A stretch of DNA of 64,000 nt. Origin: Corella eumyota (Eukaryota; Chordata; Ascidiacea; Phlebobranchia; Corellidae). Each line of letters opens with the position of its first letter. The first letter of the stretch is position 1. The stretch covers positions 2,790,001 to 2,854,000 of the forward strand of contig OY720100.1 of NCBI GenBank assembly GCA_963082875.1, read 5' to 3'. The position numbers and the translations under genes were made by a program. Below, piece after piece: positions 49,040 to 60,126 of the stretch. The notes under the pieces were generated by a model, which saw nothing but the letters and a program-made list of their open reading frames with translations, did not search any database and was not told where the DNA came from.

Positions 49040-49628
49040 CTTGGATTTGTAAAAATGTTGAACTTATTAGGTTTGTTTATTTATACGAATGAAGTCTCAA
49101 GAAATGCCAACAAAATTTAGTGGCACATAAGCCACAGAATATGAACTTAATTATACGCCAAAACTTAATTTTTTATATGAATATCTTAATTAATGATGTT
49201 TTACTTTATTTTTAAAAAGTTAAAAAAATGTTTTATAAAAATCTAAAGTTATGTAATGAAAATTTCGGCAACTCTGACCACAAGATTATTCAACCATTTC
49301 ATAAACAAAACTAGTTGTCGAAAATTTTACGATGTTTTGCATAAGTTCCAATCAAAGTTTTACAAGTTATCAGCAATAAACGTATTTAAAATAGTGAAAA
49401 GAAATGGTTTGATTGAATTAAAGGTAAAGAAACAATTATTTTGAGAAACGATTTTTCAAGATTTGGTTAAATGATTAGTTTCCGAAAATTCGAGGTATTA
49501 TTTAACTTAATGCTTGCTTACTACGTATGTGTTCTATAAGTAGTTTATTGCAATCTATAGACTAAATGGTACTTCTAAATTACAATAACACTACTAAAAA
49601 TGTAATAATATTGTTTTTTTTTAGAAAA
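49040..49628. promoter_or_regulatory. WDR45B/DSTYK divergent spacer with a possible 5' exon
   Basis: Presumed promoters of both genes. An open stretch at 49256-49423 begins ATG and ends AAG before a GTAAAG donor. It is 56 codons, basic and Phe-rich (MKISATLTTRLFNHF). Joined to the exon at 49625 it would be out of frame with DSTYK, so it is at best a 5' UTR exon or an upstream reading frame. Confidence 0.3.
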
Positions 49629-52600
49629 ATGCTTCAATTAAATGAAAAAAGCCAAGATAAGTTTGAAGAGAATGAAAATTTACTGGATAAAGTGTTTTCA
49701 TCTTTTACCCGATCTCAACAAAAACTTTTGAATGTTTATGAAGACACTTTTAAACTTATCGATGCTGAACCATGTAAGTTTAATTAAAAATTAATAATTA
49801 TTCACATATATATTTAAAGTGGAGTTTGTGTTTTGTTATTTTGAAATTATTGTTTTATTGACTGTATTTTCTTTCAATATAGCTATAATGATTTTTTTAT
49901 TCTATTATAACATTTTATGCTTAGTTATGTATTTTTGCTATATATTGTATGTTTAATATAAAGTGGGTAGGCAAAAACACATTTTATCAAACTATTTATT
50001 TTCAAAATGTGTTTTCAAGGATTGGCGCCCTTGCCCTGCCAGCCGAAGTTTTTATAAATATTTTGAATATTTTATATTACCTTATAGTACATTTTATATA
50101 CTTTAAGCGGCATAAAATTAAAAAGTAATATTTAAATGCCATTTAGTTTTATACATAATGTTGCAATAGTTTATTCATGGTTTGATTAATTTTAGATTAA
50201 ATTAGTAATGGTGCAATTTGTCATTACATTAATCAGGAAATAATAAGTGGGATAGGTTTAAGTTAATGACTGTGCAAATTCAGGATTCAACCACATTGTT
50301 AGGTGTTATATTAATAATGTAACCATATTAATTGTATTTCTCAACTCATTTTATTGACAGGTCATAGGTAAAAAGAATTAAATTATTATTATGTCTGTTG
50401 CATTTGTTCCCCAAAATGTAAGAAGTACAAAAACCCCAGTTACCCAAGAAACAATACAGAAGTTATTGGATGAAAACTCTCATTTGATTCAATGTATATC
50501 TGACTATCAGGCGAAGGGAAAAGTCCAAGAATGTTCTCAGTTTCAGCAAATTCTACATCGCAACCTAGTTTGGCTTGCCACTGTTGCTGACTCCAACCAA
50601 TCTGGGTCAGGGGGAAGTTTATTAGGGGGGGGCACTTCTATGGGTAAGGATTCAATAGATGGTGGCCAAGCTACAATAGCAAGTGCAATTTCACCCCCAG
50701 TATCATATGAAGCTTCATCTAATAACCCCCAAAGTGGAATTCCACCCCCAAATTCACAACCACAACAACAACCCCAACCCTTTCAGCAGCAACCTGTCAC
50801 TCAAGGTTACCCACCTTCAACTATGGCTCCACAATACCAACAACAACCACAATTACAGCCTCAAATTGGAACCCCAGGGATTCCACCCCCAAGTGACCCC
50901 AATATGATGTCACAACCTCCTAATTCTCACCCGCAGATGCAACAACAACAACAACAACAACAAGTAGATCCAACACAACAGTACCCACAGCCACAAGGTG
51001 TCCCTTCACAACAGTTACCACCAAGCCAACCAATATCAAGTGCTTATAGTCAACAACAACCATACACATACCAGCAACCACCAGTGGATAGCGTTCAAGG
51101 TCAATATGGAGGTCAAGTCCCCCCTCCACAACAGCAGCAGAGTTACCCCTCTTATTCACAGCAACAACAACAGTATCCTAACTACCCTCCTCCACAACAG
51201 CAACAATAATATTGTGTTCAAGATACTACAAAAGAATTATGAATTAATTAATTGAACATACACAAATAACTTTGACTTAAACAGATTTTAAGAGTTGGAA
51301 ACTTCAAAAATAATAACTTTAAATATTTTTGTTGTAAATGCTTTGGTATTTAGATCTGCTGTAATGTGTAATGCACATATGTTGTTGTATAATCCTGTGT
51401 TGTTAAATTAACATCATCCACCACTGCCATGTTTCAAACAATTTCAACTTTACTTTTCAGATTTAAAAAGCAGAGATACTGGTTTTCTTAAAGAGGAATC
51501 AATTTGTAATATTTTGGAAAATTCTGTTTCTATTTTTGTCTTTGGGGACTCATATCAAAAGCAATGTCAAGTAAATAATATTTTCATATTAGATTAAAAT
51601 TTTGTACTTAGATATATTAATTTAAAAATTTTATCCTGGAAAATTGAAGTTATTTTCGACCGTTAATAAAAAGTTTAAATATATGTTAAAAATAAAATCT
51701 TTATTTTTTAGTTTTTAAATCATTTTTTGGGTGCCAACATTCTGCCAACCCACTCACCATCTTGGCTTTCTAAAAGAAGTCCAATCACTGTCAGATATGG
51801 AGCTAAAATTCAACTCAACTTTACACTACCAAGTAGTTTTATTCTTCCTGTCACTCAAACATATGCGCTTGACAATGAATTGAATTCTTCCTTGCTACAA
51901 TATGCAGAACTCTGTCAAAATATAAATGTAAGTTTTTTTTATGTTTTTATCATTAATTTTCAATTTGTTGTTTGTTTTTTAAATATGCTATAAACAAAAG
52001 GGAATTTTTTAAATAATTTTAATTTTTTACAAATAGTTTTTGCAATTAGAATTGAAGCTCATATAATTTTGTTTAAATTTTGCTAAATTTTAGTTGTCTT
52101 TGTGCTATTAATATTATTCATTTTGACAACCAACTGGTTTATTTACTAAAATAGGATCACACCAACCTTCTAATTACAATTAAACCATAACACAGTTACA
52201 AAGTGTTTAAATTTAAATTTGTTGTGCCTTAAAATTTTTAAAAACTAAGTTAATTTTATTTTTAGACAACATCAGATAAATATTTTATGGAAATTAATGT
52301 AAAAGAATTAGAAAACTCAGGACTGGAAATTTTATTAAACAAACCATTTTTAAAAGAAAATGTTAATGTAAGTTGTGCTAAAACACATGTTTTTAGTTAA
52401 TGTCGTAAAATACAACTTTGCCTCAAAATTACACTTGTAATATGGCATTACATCATTAGATTTAGTGCTTAATTTAAATAAAGCATTAATACCTACCATT
52501 TTATTTTTTCTAATTTTAACAAATTTGATTTATATTTTAGATTATTATAAAAGATTTTGATATGATGTCAAATCAAACTTCAACTGAATTAAATCCCAAT

Positions 52601-55600
52601 ACCTCAACTTTCCAACATTCTTCACAACATATCCCCATTTTAATCTATGCAATCGATCTTAAAGATATCAACATTAACAAGTTAAAGCAACTTAAAACAA
52701 TGTACACCAACTTACCAGTATTATTTTGGCTCCCAGAGCAAAATACCAAAGTCAAAAAGAAATTTATAAAAAGTAGTTTGGCTGTATTAAATACTGTGAC
52801 AACATTGCCATATTTTAACACTTTAAAAAGTGAAAACATTATACCTCAAACACAAAAAATCGACGAAAATTTATATCAGAACATCAACCAAGAAAATATT
52901 AAGAAAATTTTAAAGCAAGACCCTTTAAACTGTGTAACAAATCAAAGCACTGTGAAGTTACAAACTGGGAAAAATACATTCAAGAAATCAATATTGACGA
53001 TACATGAGGTTAAATCCACATTGCAATATATCGGATTTAATTTTGGAAATATTTGTGCTGTTGACAACCAATTAAAAAATCATTGTTGTGTTTTATATGA
53101 AGATAATGATAATGAATTTATTGAAATTGTTGATTTTATGGAAACAACTTTAAAATCTTATTTATTCAAACCTGCAAATGTCATAAAATGGTAAGTTAGT
53201 TTTGCTGTTTCACAAATTGCTGTTTCCATTAGAAAGGATTTGTTCTTACCAGTACCCATGTTTAAGATATACAGACTTACTATTTTTTTAATTTTGAACA
53301 CTATTTACAATAGTACAATTTTTTGCCAAAAAAAAAATCAAAATTTTTTAACATAAATAATCTTATTTTCTTACTAGTTTTCATCATGAAGTATTGGATG
53401 AAATGATAAACAGAGTTTTCACACTCAGCAGAGATGTGATGATGACTCCAAAGAAAATGGAATATGCTCGAAACAAGGAAGCTATGTTGTATAAAAGATT
53501 AATGGAGATTGCTACACATGAACAAGATGAAATTACTGTAAGTATATCAACCATTTGTGAGAACTTATATGTGTAAGTATTGCCTTTTTGGGGTTTTCAA
53601 ATTTTAGTAGTCTGCTTAAAATTTTTTAACAATTCAATTTTTTATTTTGTGGTTTTATTACATTTATTAAAAAATCTTCTTTATTACTCTGTAATTAAAC
53701 TTTAAAGACCTTTTTATTGCCTTAACATTATAAAAATACTTATTTTAACATTCTTATTTTGGGCTATTTACTCAAATTTATTTTTAGCCTCATTTGACTT
53801 AGTTTCGATTAAATAACTTTTGTTTATATAATGTTTAGTTTCGTTTACATGGAGCTTTATTTTGTTTACTTTTAGAATGTGATCGGTTTAGTTAAGCAAG
53901 AATGTGGGCCAACAATTTTGGATGTCGCAAAAAATTACCCGACCAGTGGTAAGTTATCAATGAAATCAAATTTTTTTAAATTAAAAAATAAAATTACAAA
54001 TTGGTTGAAAAATTTCACTGTATTTTTTTTATTGCTAACTTATTAATTTTAAATTGAATAATTGCAATAGGTATTGTAATGTGTCATCGTATCTATTTAT
54101 AAATATATTTACGTCATAGCCATATATATTGCATAAATTCACATATGACATAACTGTCATAACAGATTGTGAAATATTGATTTCATTTTGCATTTTCTCC
54201 CTTATCATTATTGTCAAACAAACATGTTAGTGTTGGTTTTAAAAGTATGATAACTTTAAACATTAATAACACATGGTGTACTATCGAATATCATGAATTT
54301 AAAATTTAAAGCCAATATTATTAGATTTACAACCATATACCAACAATAAATATTTCCAAATACATCAAAATGAATATTTTGAATGTACTGCATTTAATTG
54401 CAAATATAACAACAATTATTTCTTTATTAAATATGTTAAATTTATTGGTGTACTATCAAAAATAATAAAATTGAAATTTACGCTGATATTATTAAATTTA
54501 TATACTATATAAAAATAAATAATAAAAATTTTTAATACAACTACTGGATTTATTTACTAATATAACATCAATTTTTTATTTAAAATTTTTAATTTATAGT
54601 TGATGACAGCAACATAATAAGTTTTCATGATGTCACAATCCTTACCAATAATATACAAGACATGGTCGTTCAGCAAATCAAACTAGCCTCAGCCAATAGA
54701 CTCAGCAAAAACATTGATGTTTTACGGTTAGTGTTTAATCACCAATAAGTTTAACAATATTTACACTAAAAAAATGTTTTTAAACTGATTTTATTGATTG
54801 TTTGGTTTGGATAAATTATTAATAAACTAGTTGCTTTGTATAGTTACACTTTTACAAATAGTATTTGTAGTAAGTTACAAATTTAAAAACAATTCGCGTT
54901 CTGTTGTTGTTATTTTAAAATTAGAAAGTTATTTTTTTGTGTGTTTAATTTGATATATTTACTTGAATTTAGTGAGAATATGACAGGTACGTTACAAAGA
55001 TGTTTGGAATCTCTGGAAAGTTCAACAGATTCTCAGGGAAACACTGACGATGATGCAAGCACTCATTTAAAACTGGTAAAACTTTGTTGTGTATGTTTTT
55101 AAACCTTTAATATATAAATATATATAAATTTAGAATAAAATTGGTATTATTTATTGTATTAATTTTTTATTTAAACTAACCGAATAACATTTATGTTTTA
55201 TTAGATAATCAATGCTGCCTACAATGTTGAGGTTAATATAAAATCAAGTTCTTCTTTACTTAAGATAGTCATGGACAAAATAATTGGGGTGATTAGCTTT
55301 TTATTTCATTTAAATAATTACTATACATGTTTATGTGTTGGTTGAAACGTGTAAAATTCAAGACTTATATATTATCTCTATATATGTAAACAAATGAAAA
55401 AACTAAAGTTATTATAACTAGTTAAAATATGATTTTTTCATGAAAAAAATTTTCGAAAAAATTAAAAAGAAAAAAATTGTAATAGTTACTGCATCAACTT
55501 TTATGGAAAGAAGTGCCCATATTGGATGAAAATTGGAAATTAAAAATTGCAAAAGATGTTCTTATAAATATTTGTGAAGAAAAATTGGCTAAAAATATCT

Positions 55601-58013
55601 GCTCACAATTCAGGTAAAGTTATAAGACTAAAACCTTATTTAAATTTTATAATATATTTCTAACACACTTAATTTAAATTATAGTTAAATTTTTTTTTGA
55701 TAATTTTTATCAACTTTCTAAAAAAATTCATAATTTTTATTTTAGATTACATTTACACAATTCTCACAAAGCATTTCTTTGTGCAATGCGCCACCTAGAG
55801 GCCCACCACACAGAGCGAGTAAAGCGTGAAAAAGAAGATAACCACCGAACCGCGAAGGTGTTGGCACCTCATATTGCTCAGCTTACTTTAAGAAGTAAAT
55901 CTTTTATTGACGAACTCATTTATGGTAAGAATTTAAAAACTTAATCAACAAACAATCTTTTACATTTTAAATAAAAAAAAGATTTTGATTTATTCTGTAT
56001 GTGCAATGTCTTAAAATTAAAATAATGTAAAGAATTAAAATTGTGTATATTGATAAATTTATGTTATTTACATAATTTGGAATTTTATCAAAAAAAATAT
56101 CAAATCATTTTTTTTAGGAATTCCGAAATTGGGTCGTGAGATTGGTCGAGGAATGTATGGGGTTGTCTACGCCTGCTCTGATTGGCCCACTTCAACCAGC
56201 AGTGGTCTCCCTTGTGCTGTGAAATCTGTTGTACCTTTTGACGAAAAACATTGGAAGGATTTGGCTCTTGAATTTTATTACAGTAGTTGGTAAGAGCTTA
56301 AAAGATATTATTTCTATATACAAAAAATGGACAATAAATTTAAATATTAGCCAATTTTAGAGGAAATTTTATGTAGACGATGTGTTTATTTTGTTTACTT
56401 TTTGTATTTTTGTAATAATATTAAATATTAAAATGTATTAGTTTAAATTATTTTTTAACACATTTAGTTTACCACCCCACCCTCGAATCGTCCAATTACA
56501 TGGCTCAATAGTTGATGACACTTATTCTGAGGACCAATCGGCTGTCTTGCTAATAATGGAAAGGTTGAACAGAGATTTACACACTGCATTAAAGGTAATA
56601 CTAACTTACTAATCTCTTAATTTCATAAATTTGTTTGGTTTTAACAAAATTTGTATGATTTGCTGTTATTGCAAGATAACAACTTTCTGTCAAATTAAAA
56701 TTAATAATTATTTGTGATATTTTTTAAATTCTCTTTTGTATAATCTCTGCTAATACTTGGTTTATTGTGAATATAGAGAGGAATGTATGAACATCACAGA
56801 ATGATAATTGCATTAGATGTTGTGGAAGGGATAAGGTTTCTGCACAGTCAAGGTCTCGTCCACAGAGACATCAAACTTAAAAATATCTTGGTATGCATTA
56901 GTAACTGATAACATATTCATTTTTGAGGCTTGAAATAGCCTAAAATTGGTTTAAAACATGAGCATTAAATTTGTTGTGTTCTATTCTGTTTTTATAATAG
57001 TGACAATTATTTTTGCTGGCAGATGCTTTACATTTAATAAACAATCCATTTTTAAGTTAAATGTTTAAAAATTAATTTCTTTTAGTTGGATGAAAACAAT
57101 CGAGCAAAAATCTCAGATCTAGGTTTTTGCAAACCAAGTGCAATGATAAGTGGATCAATCGTTGGAACCCCGGTTCATATGCCACCTGAACTGTTCACAG
57201 GTTAGGAACTGATAACATTATTGTGCAACATAACAAAAGAAATTTTTATTACCCAAATTGCCAAATTTTTTTATAAACCACAATGTGGTTTGTTACCATA
57301 TATATTTTTATACCAATATTGACCTGTATCAAGTTGATTCATGCCGTTGGTACTTTATATATAAGATGTAAATATGCCTATGCGCATTATGTCCCAAGCT
57401 TAAGGCATACAAGCCCGTGTAAATTTCATATCAGCGTTTTTAACTTAAAAAGTAAGAATCTTACCTGGACTATAATAATACTCTGATAACCAGCCTTATA
57501 TTTATGTTTAAAGGTAAGTATGATAGTAGTGTGGATGTATATGCATTTGGGATATTATTCTGGCATTTGTGTTCTGGCTCAATAAAGTTACCCAAGAATT
57601 ACAAGAAATGTAGCACAAAGGATCATCTTTGGAATGCAGTGAGAAACGGTAATTTTACCAAAACGTTTTGTAAAATGTAGGATTTATTTCCTACTTCTGG
57701 TATATTTAATTTTAAGAACTTTAATATAACCTTATTTTTTATGAGTTCTTACATTGCAAAATCACAATTAAATTTGAATCAAATGTTGTAAAATCAAAAA
57801 AAAAAAATCTATGACGTTGAAATTTTTTAATCCAAAATTTTTTTTTTAGGAACAAGACCAGAATGTTTATCAATGTTTCGTAACGATTGTTGGCTTATGA
57901 TGTCACAATGCTGGGACGCAAATCCAAGCCATCGACCGTTGCTAGGCAACATCGAGGAAAAGTTACGTCATATTATAGAGCTGGTTGTCAAGGAAAATGG
58001 ATTATGTGCATAA
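49629..58013 (+). CDS. DSTYK: Dual serine/threonine and tyrosine kinase, eighteen exons
   Basis: Exons 49629-49773, 51461-51570, 51712-51927, 52266-52367, 52541-53190, 53378-53537, 53876-53948, 54600-54726, 54973-55075, 55205-55288, 55486-55613, 55746-55924, 56118-56289, 56468-56594, 56777-56890, 57086-57200, 57514-57648 and 57850-58013 join in phase to 967 residues (human 929). The long N-terminal half matches vertebrate DSTYK patchily: [46 protein letters not shown]. The kinase domain starts near 693: glycine loop GRGMYGVVY (702-710), K728, catalytic HRDIKLKN (821-828), DLG instead of DFG (841-843, as in human), and PPE where human has APE. DSTYK acts in FGF signalling and cell death. Intron 1 contains SS18. 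The boundaries around 55288/55486 use a weaker GTGATT donor. AATAAA lies near 58244-58249. Confidence 0.93.
50391..51209 (+). CDS. SS18: SS18-like BAF complex subunit, intronless, nested in DSTYK intron 1
   Basis: A complete 272-residue frame (human SS18 418). The N-terminal SNH domain (about 15-70) reads [19 protein letters not shown], then [20 protein letters not shown] and LATVADSNQ, very close to SS18/SS18L1. The rest is low-complexity Gln/Pro/Tyr/Ser (QPGY-type transactivation region) with poly-Gln runs encoded by CAA/CAG, ending [13 protein letters not shown]18 is a subunit of SWI/SNF (BAF) chromatin remodellers through its SNH domain. The gene lies entirely within the DSTYK intron 49774-51460 on the same strand. 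A TATTGACAG acceptor-like site lies about 30 bp before the ATG, suitable for a 5' UTR intron or spliced leader. Confidence 0.95.
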   Translation: MSVAFVPQNVRSTKTPVTQETIQKLLDENSHLIQCISDYQAKGKVQECSQFQQILHRNLVWLATVADSNQSGSGGSLLGGGTSMGKDSIDGGQATIASAISPPVSYEASSNNPQSGIPPPNSQPQQQPQPFQQQPVTQGYPPSTMAPQYQQQPQLQPQIGTPGIPPPSDPNMMSQPPNSHPQMQQQQQQQQVDPTQQYPQPQGVPSQQLPPSQPISSAYSQQQPYTYQQPPVDSVQGQYGGQVPPPQQQQSYPSYSQQQQQYPNYPPPQQQQ

Positions 58014-58647
58014 AAATAAAAATCTATTATTTCCATTTTAAAAGTTGTCATATTTGTTTCCTTTAAAATGCTTTGTTTTTATGACCTAAATGGATTTCTT
58101 TATGTCTTAACTTTACCAAGTTTCTTTTGTCATTCAAGCTAAGTTCAATTTTATATTTTTCCAAATTTAACAACTAAATTAATTGGGTGCTTTAGTAATA
58201 ACAAATTTCACTTATTGTTTTTCTTATTGACGATTATTCTGAAACAATAAATACACATATTATTTAAAAAAGTTTGTTTTTGTGTTTGCAAAGATAAAGT
58301 GAGCAACGTTTACGTTTATATATACTATGTCGGTATTTTAAAACACATCATAAAAGCTAGCACGATATGTGACTAACGAAGCCAAACCGTTAACCCGCTA
58401 ATCGTTGACTAAAAAAAGCTAACTTTTGCGTAAAAATTTAACTTTTAAGTGAACTTTAAAAATTAGTATCGAACCTGTTAACTTTCGTTAAATTGTGCCT
58501 CCGTTAATATAAGTTCGTTATCTCATTTTTTTAAATCTAAGTTAATGTTCTGAATTACTGCTTTTTTACCGTATCACAATATCAAATGTAATATGACACG
58601 TTCCATTTAAGCTAAAGTCATAAGACATTAGTTTAAATTGTTGGGGG

Positions 58648-58725
58648 GGACCCCACAAATAATTGCACATTTGCTCTTACATCTTATAAATAAATATCTT
58701 ACTATTTGTGGTGCGTAATAATTTT
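58648..58725. repeat. Short inverted-repeat element with CACAAATA ends
   Basis: GACCCCACAAATAATT on the left and ACTATTTGTGGTGCGTAA on the right are near-complementary across about 75 bp. The right end is the complement of the CGCACCACAAATAG start at 35358, so this may be a compact MITE-like relative of that repeat. Confidence 0.45.
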
Positions 58726-58954
58726 GAAGTATAAATTTAAATTGGTCACCACAAACAAAATTGTTTTTTTATGCGTAAAGGATTTTATGGCAATTTCTGA
58801 AATTGAGATCATATGAGCGGGCTCGTTCTAATCATTTGTATCTTTTAACTTTCCTGTTTTCATTAACAGCCTCGACTAACAAATGGAACGGGTTTAAGTT
58901 ATTTAACACTTTTTGTGATAATAATTTATGCCCTATTTTATTTTTCTAGGTGAA

Positions 58955-59160
58955 AGCTGTTTTTGCTGGACAAGTGGATAGAGCTCCCGTCTGTGGATGA
59001 ATGTCTCTTTTTGCTTACGGAATAAAGAAATCAGGGTCAGGTGGGAATGGGTAGGCAAAAAGGTTAAGGTAAGCCAGATGGAGTGAAGAGAAAGGGTAGG
59101 CGGGTTAAATAAGGGGAAAAGGTAAGTCGGAAGAGGGGAGAAAAAGTTAACACTGTTAAT
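58955..59160 (+). mobile_element. tRNA-like stretch followed by G+A-rich run
   Basis: TGGACAAGTGGATAGAGCTC resembles a tRNA A-box region. No clear B box follows; instead there is a purine-rich run with repeated GGGTAGG and GGTAAG motifs that is unlike its A+T-rich surroundings. Possibly a decayed SINE. Confidence 0.35.
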
Positions 59161-59372
59161 GTATTGTGTAACGAATTACTATTTAACGAAGTTACTTTTT
59201 CGGTTAATTGTGCCCACCTATGGAAGTAGCCCGTTATACATCGAAATAAAACAAAGAATATGTAAGTAACATTATTTTCTGTAAAAAGATTACCTTTTAA
59301 ACTCGGAATTTACAAATCGCTTTTCTTAATTTTTTAGGCAATTTTATATTTAGTTTACCAAAACAATTATAA

Positions 59373-59730
59373 ACGTATTTTAAAAATATTATTAAAAAAA
59401 ATTTATATTTATAAAAGTTATGAAGATATTTCATAAAAATCGCCAACTTTTAAAACTAAATTTATTGCATTTTTTTAAATTTGTATTTGGTATAACTTAT
59501 TTTAAAAGATTTTTATGGCCATAGTCCTTATGACGTCATAGGTACATACTATTTTGTATATAAAAACAAAAAAAGGGATTTTTTAGATTTTAATTTTTTT
59601 TACTTAAACAACCGGAGTGGTTTAATTAACGTATTTTTAAAATATTATTTTGAAAAATTAATATTCATAAAAGTTATGAAGATATTTTATAAAAATCGCC
59701 AAATCTTTAAAATTAAATTTATTGGGTTGA
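59373..59730 (-). repeat. Two diverged satellite-like copies in reverse orientation
   Basis: ATAAAAGTTATGAAGATATT plus AAAATCGCC occurs at about 59412-59446 and 59660-59701, about 250 bp apart. Their complement matches the ATAACTTTTATGAATATTAA core of the satellite that starts at 60127. They look like old, inverted relatives outside the array. Confidence 0.55.
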
Positions 59731-60046
59731 TTAAACTTCTATTGGTAACTTAAATACCTATTTAAAAAATTCGTAAAAAAAAGATAAAACAAAAAAGTTA
59801 TGGCAAAATTTTTTGAGGGTGGACCGCAAACTCTGTCATTCTTATAGCATAAATAATTAATGCCGTTTTATTTTAGAAATTATACAACACCAGTTCAAGA
59901 ATATATTAAACAACAAAATATAAAAGAAAAAATAATATCATGTACAATGAATTATGCTTGAAATGTGCCTTGAGTCATATACAATATGAATATTTTTTTT
60001 TCAATTTTTTCTTTTTAATTTTATTATATATACACATATTTGCAAA

Positions 60047-60118
60047 AGTGGTTCTAATGTCAAGGTAGCGTACTTGTAAAGGTAATTCTCAACTCTAGGT
60101 TCGATTCCTGTTATTGTC
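60047..60118 (+). mobile_element. tRNA-like SINE head at the satellite boundary
   Basis: GGTTCTAATGTCAAGGTAGC followed about 30 bp later by TAGGTTCGATTCC, an excellent B-box match. No full cloverleaf could be drawn, so a SINE head is more likely than a tRNA gene. It ends about 10 bp before the satellite array. Confidence 0.5.
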
Positions 60119-60126
60119 ATTTACAA

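Larger units (their letters stand above)
58014..60126. other. DSTYK 3' flank and repeat-rich spacer
   Basis: After the DSTYK 3' UTR (to about 58270) no gene is seen. The stretch holds a CACAAATA/TATTTGTG hairpin-like repeat at about 58650-58725, a tRNA-like stretch near 58955 followed by a purine-rich run, two diverged satellite-like copies near 59373 and 59633, and a tRNA-like head at 60047. Confidence 0.6.

Noticed and set aside
49974-50015. 12-bp inverted repeat (AAAACACATTTT and its complement, 18-base loop)
   Set aside because: Short, A+T-rich and without other marks; likely chance within DSTYK intron 1.
50920-51159. Val-rich minus-strand frame in SS18
   Set aside because: Antisense of the CAA/CAG-rich low-complexity region.
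57283-57486. 67-residue frame in a DSTYK intron
   Set aside because: Lies wholly between the exons ending 57200 and starting 57514, with no splice logic or family match.
11577-60118. Functional tRNA genes at the tRNA-like heads
   Set aside because: Only A- and B-box-like parts could be recognised; no acceptor stem pairing or complete cloverleaf could be drawn, and the shared non-tRNA tails point to SINEs.
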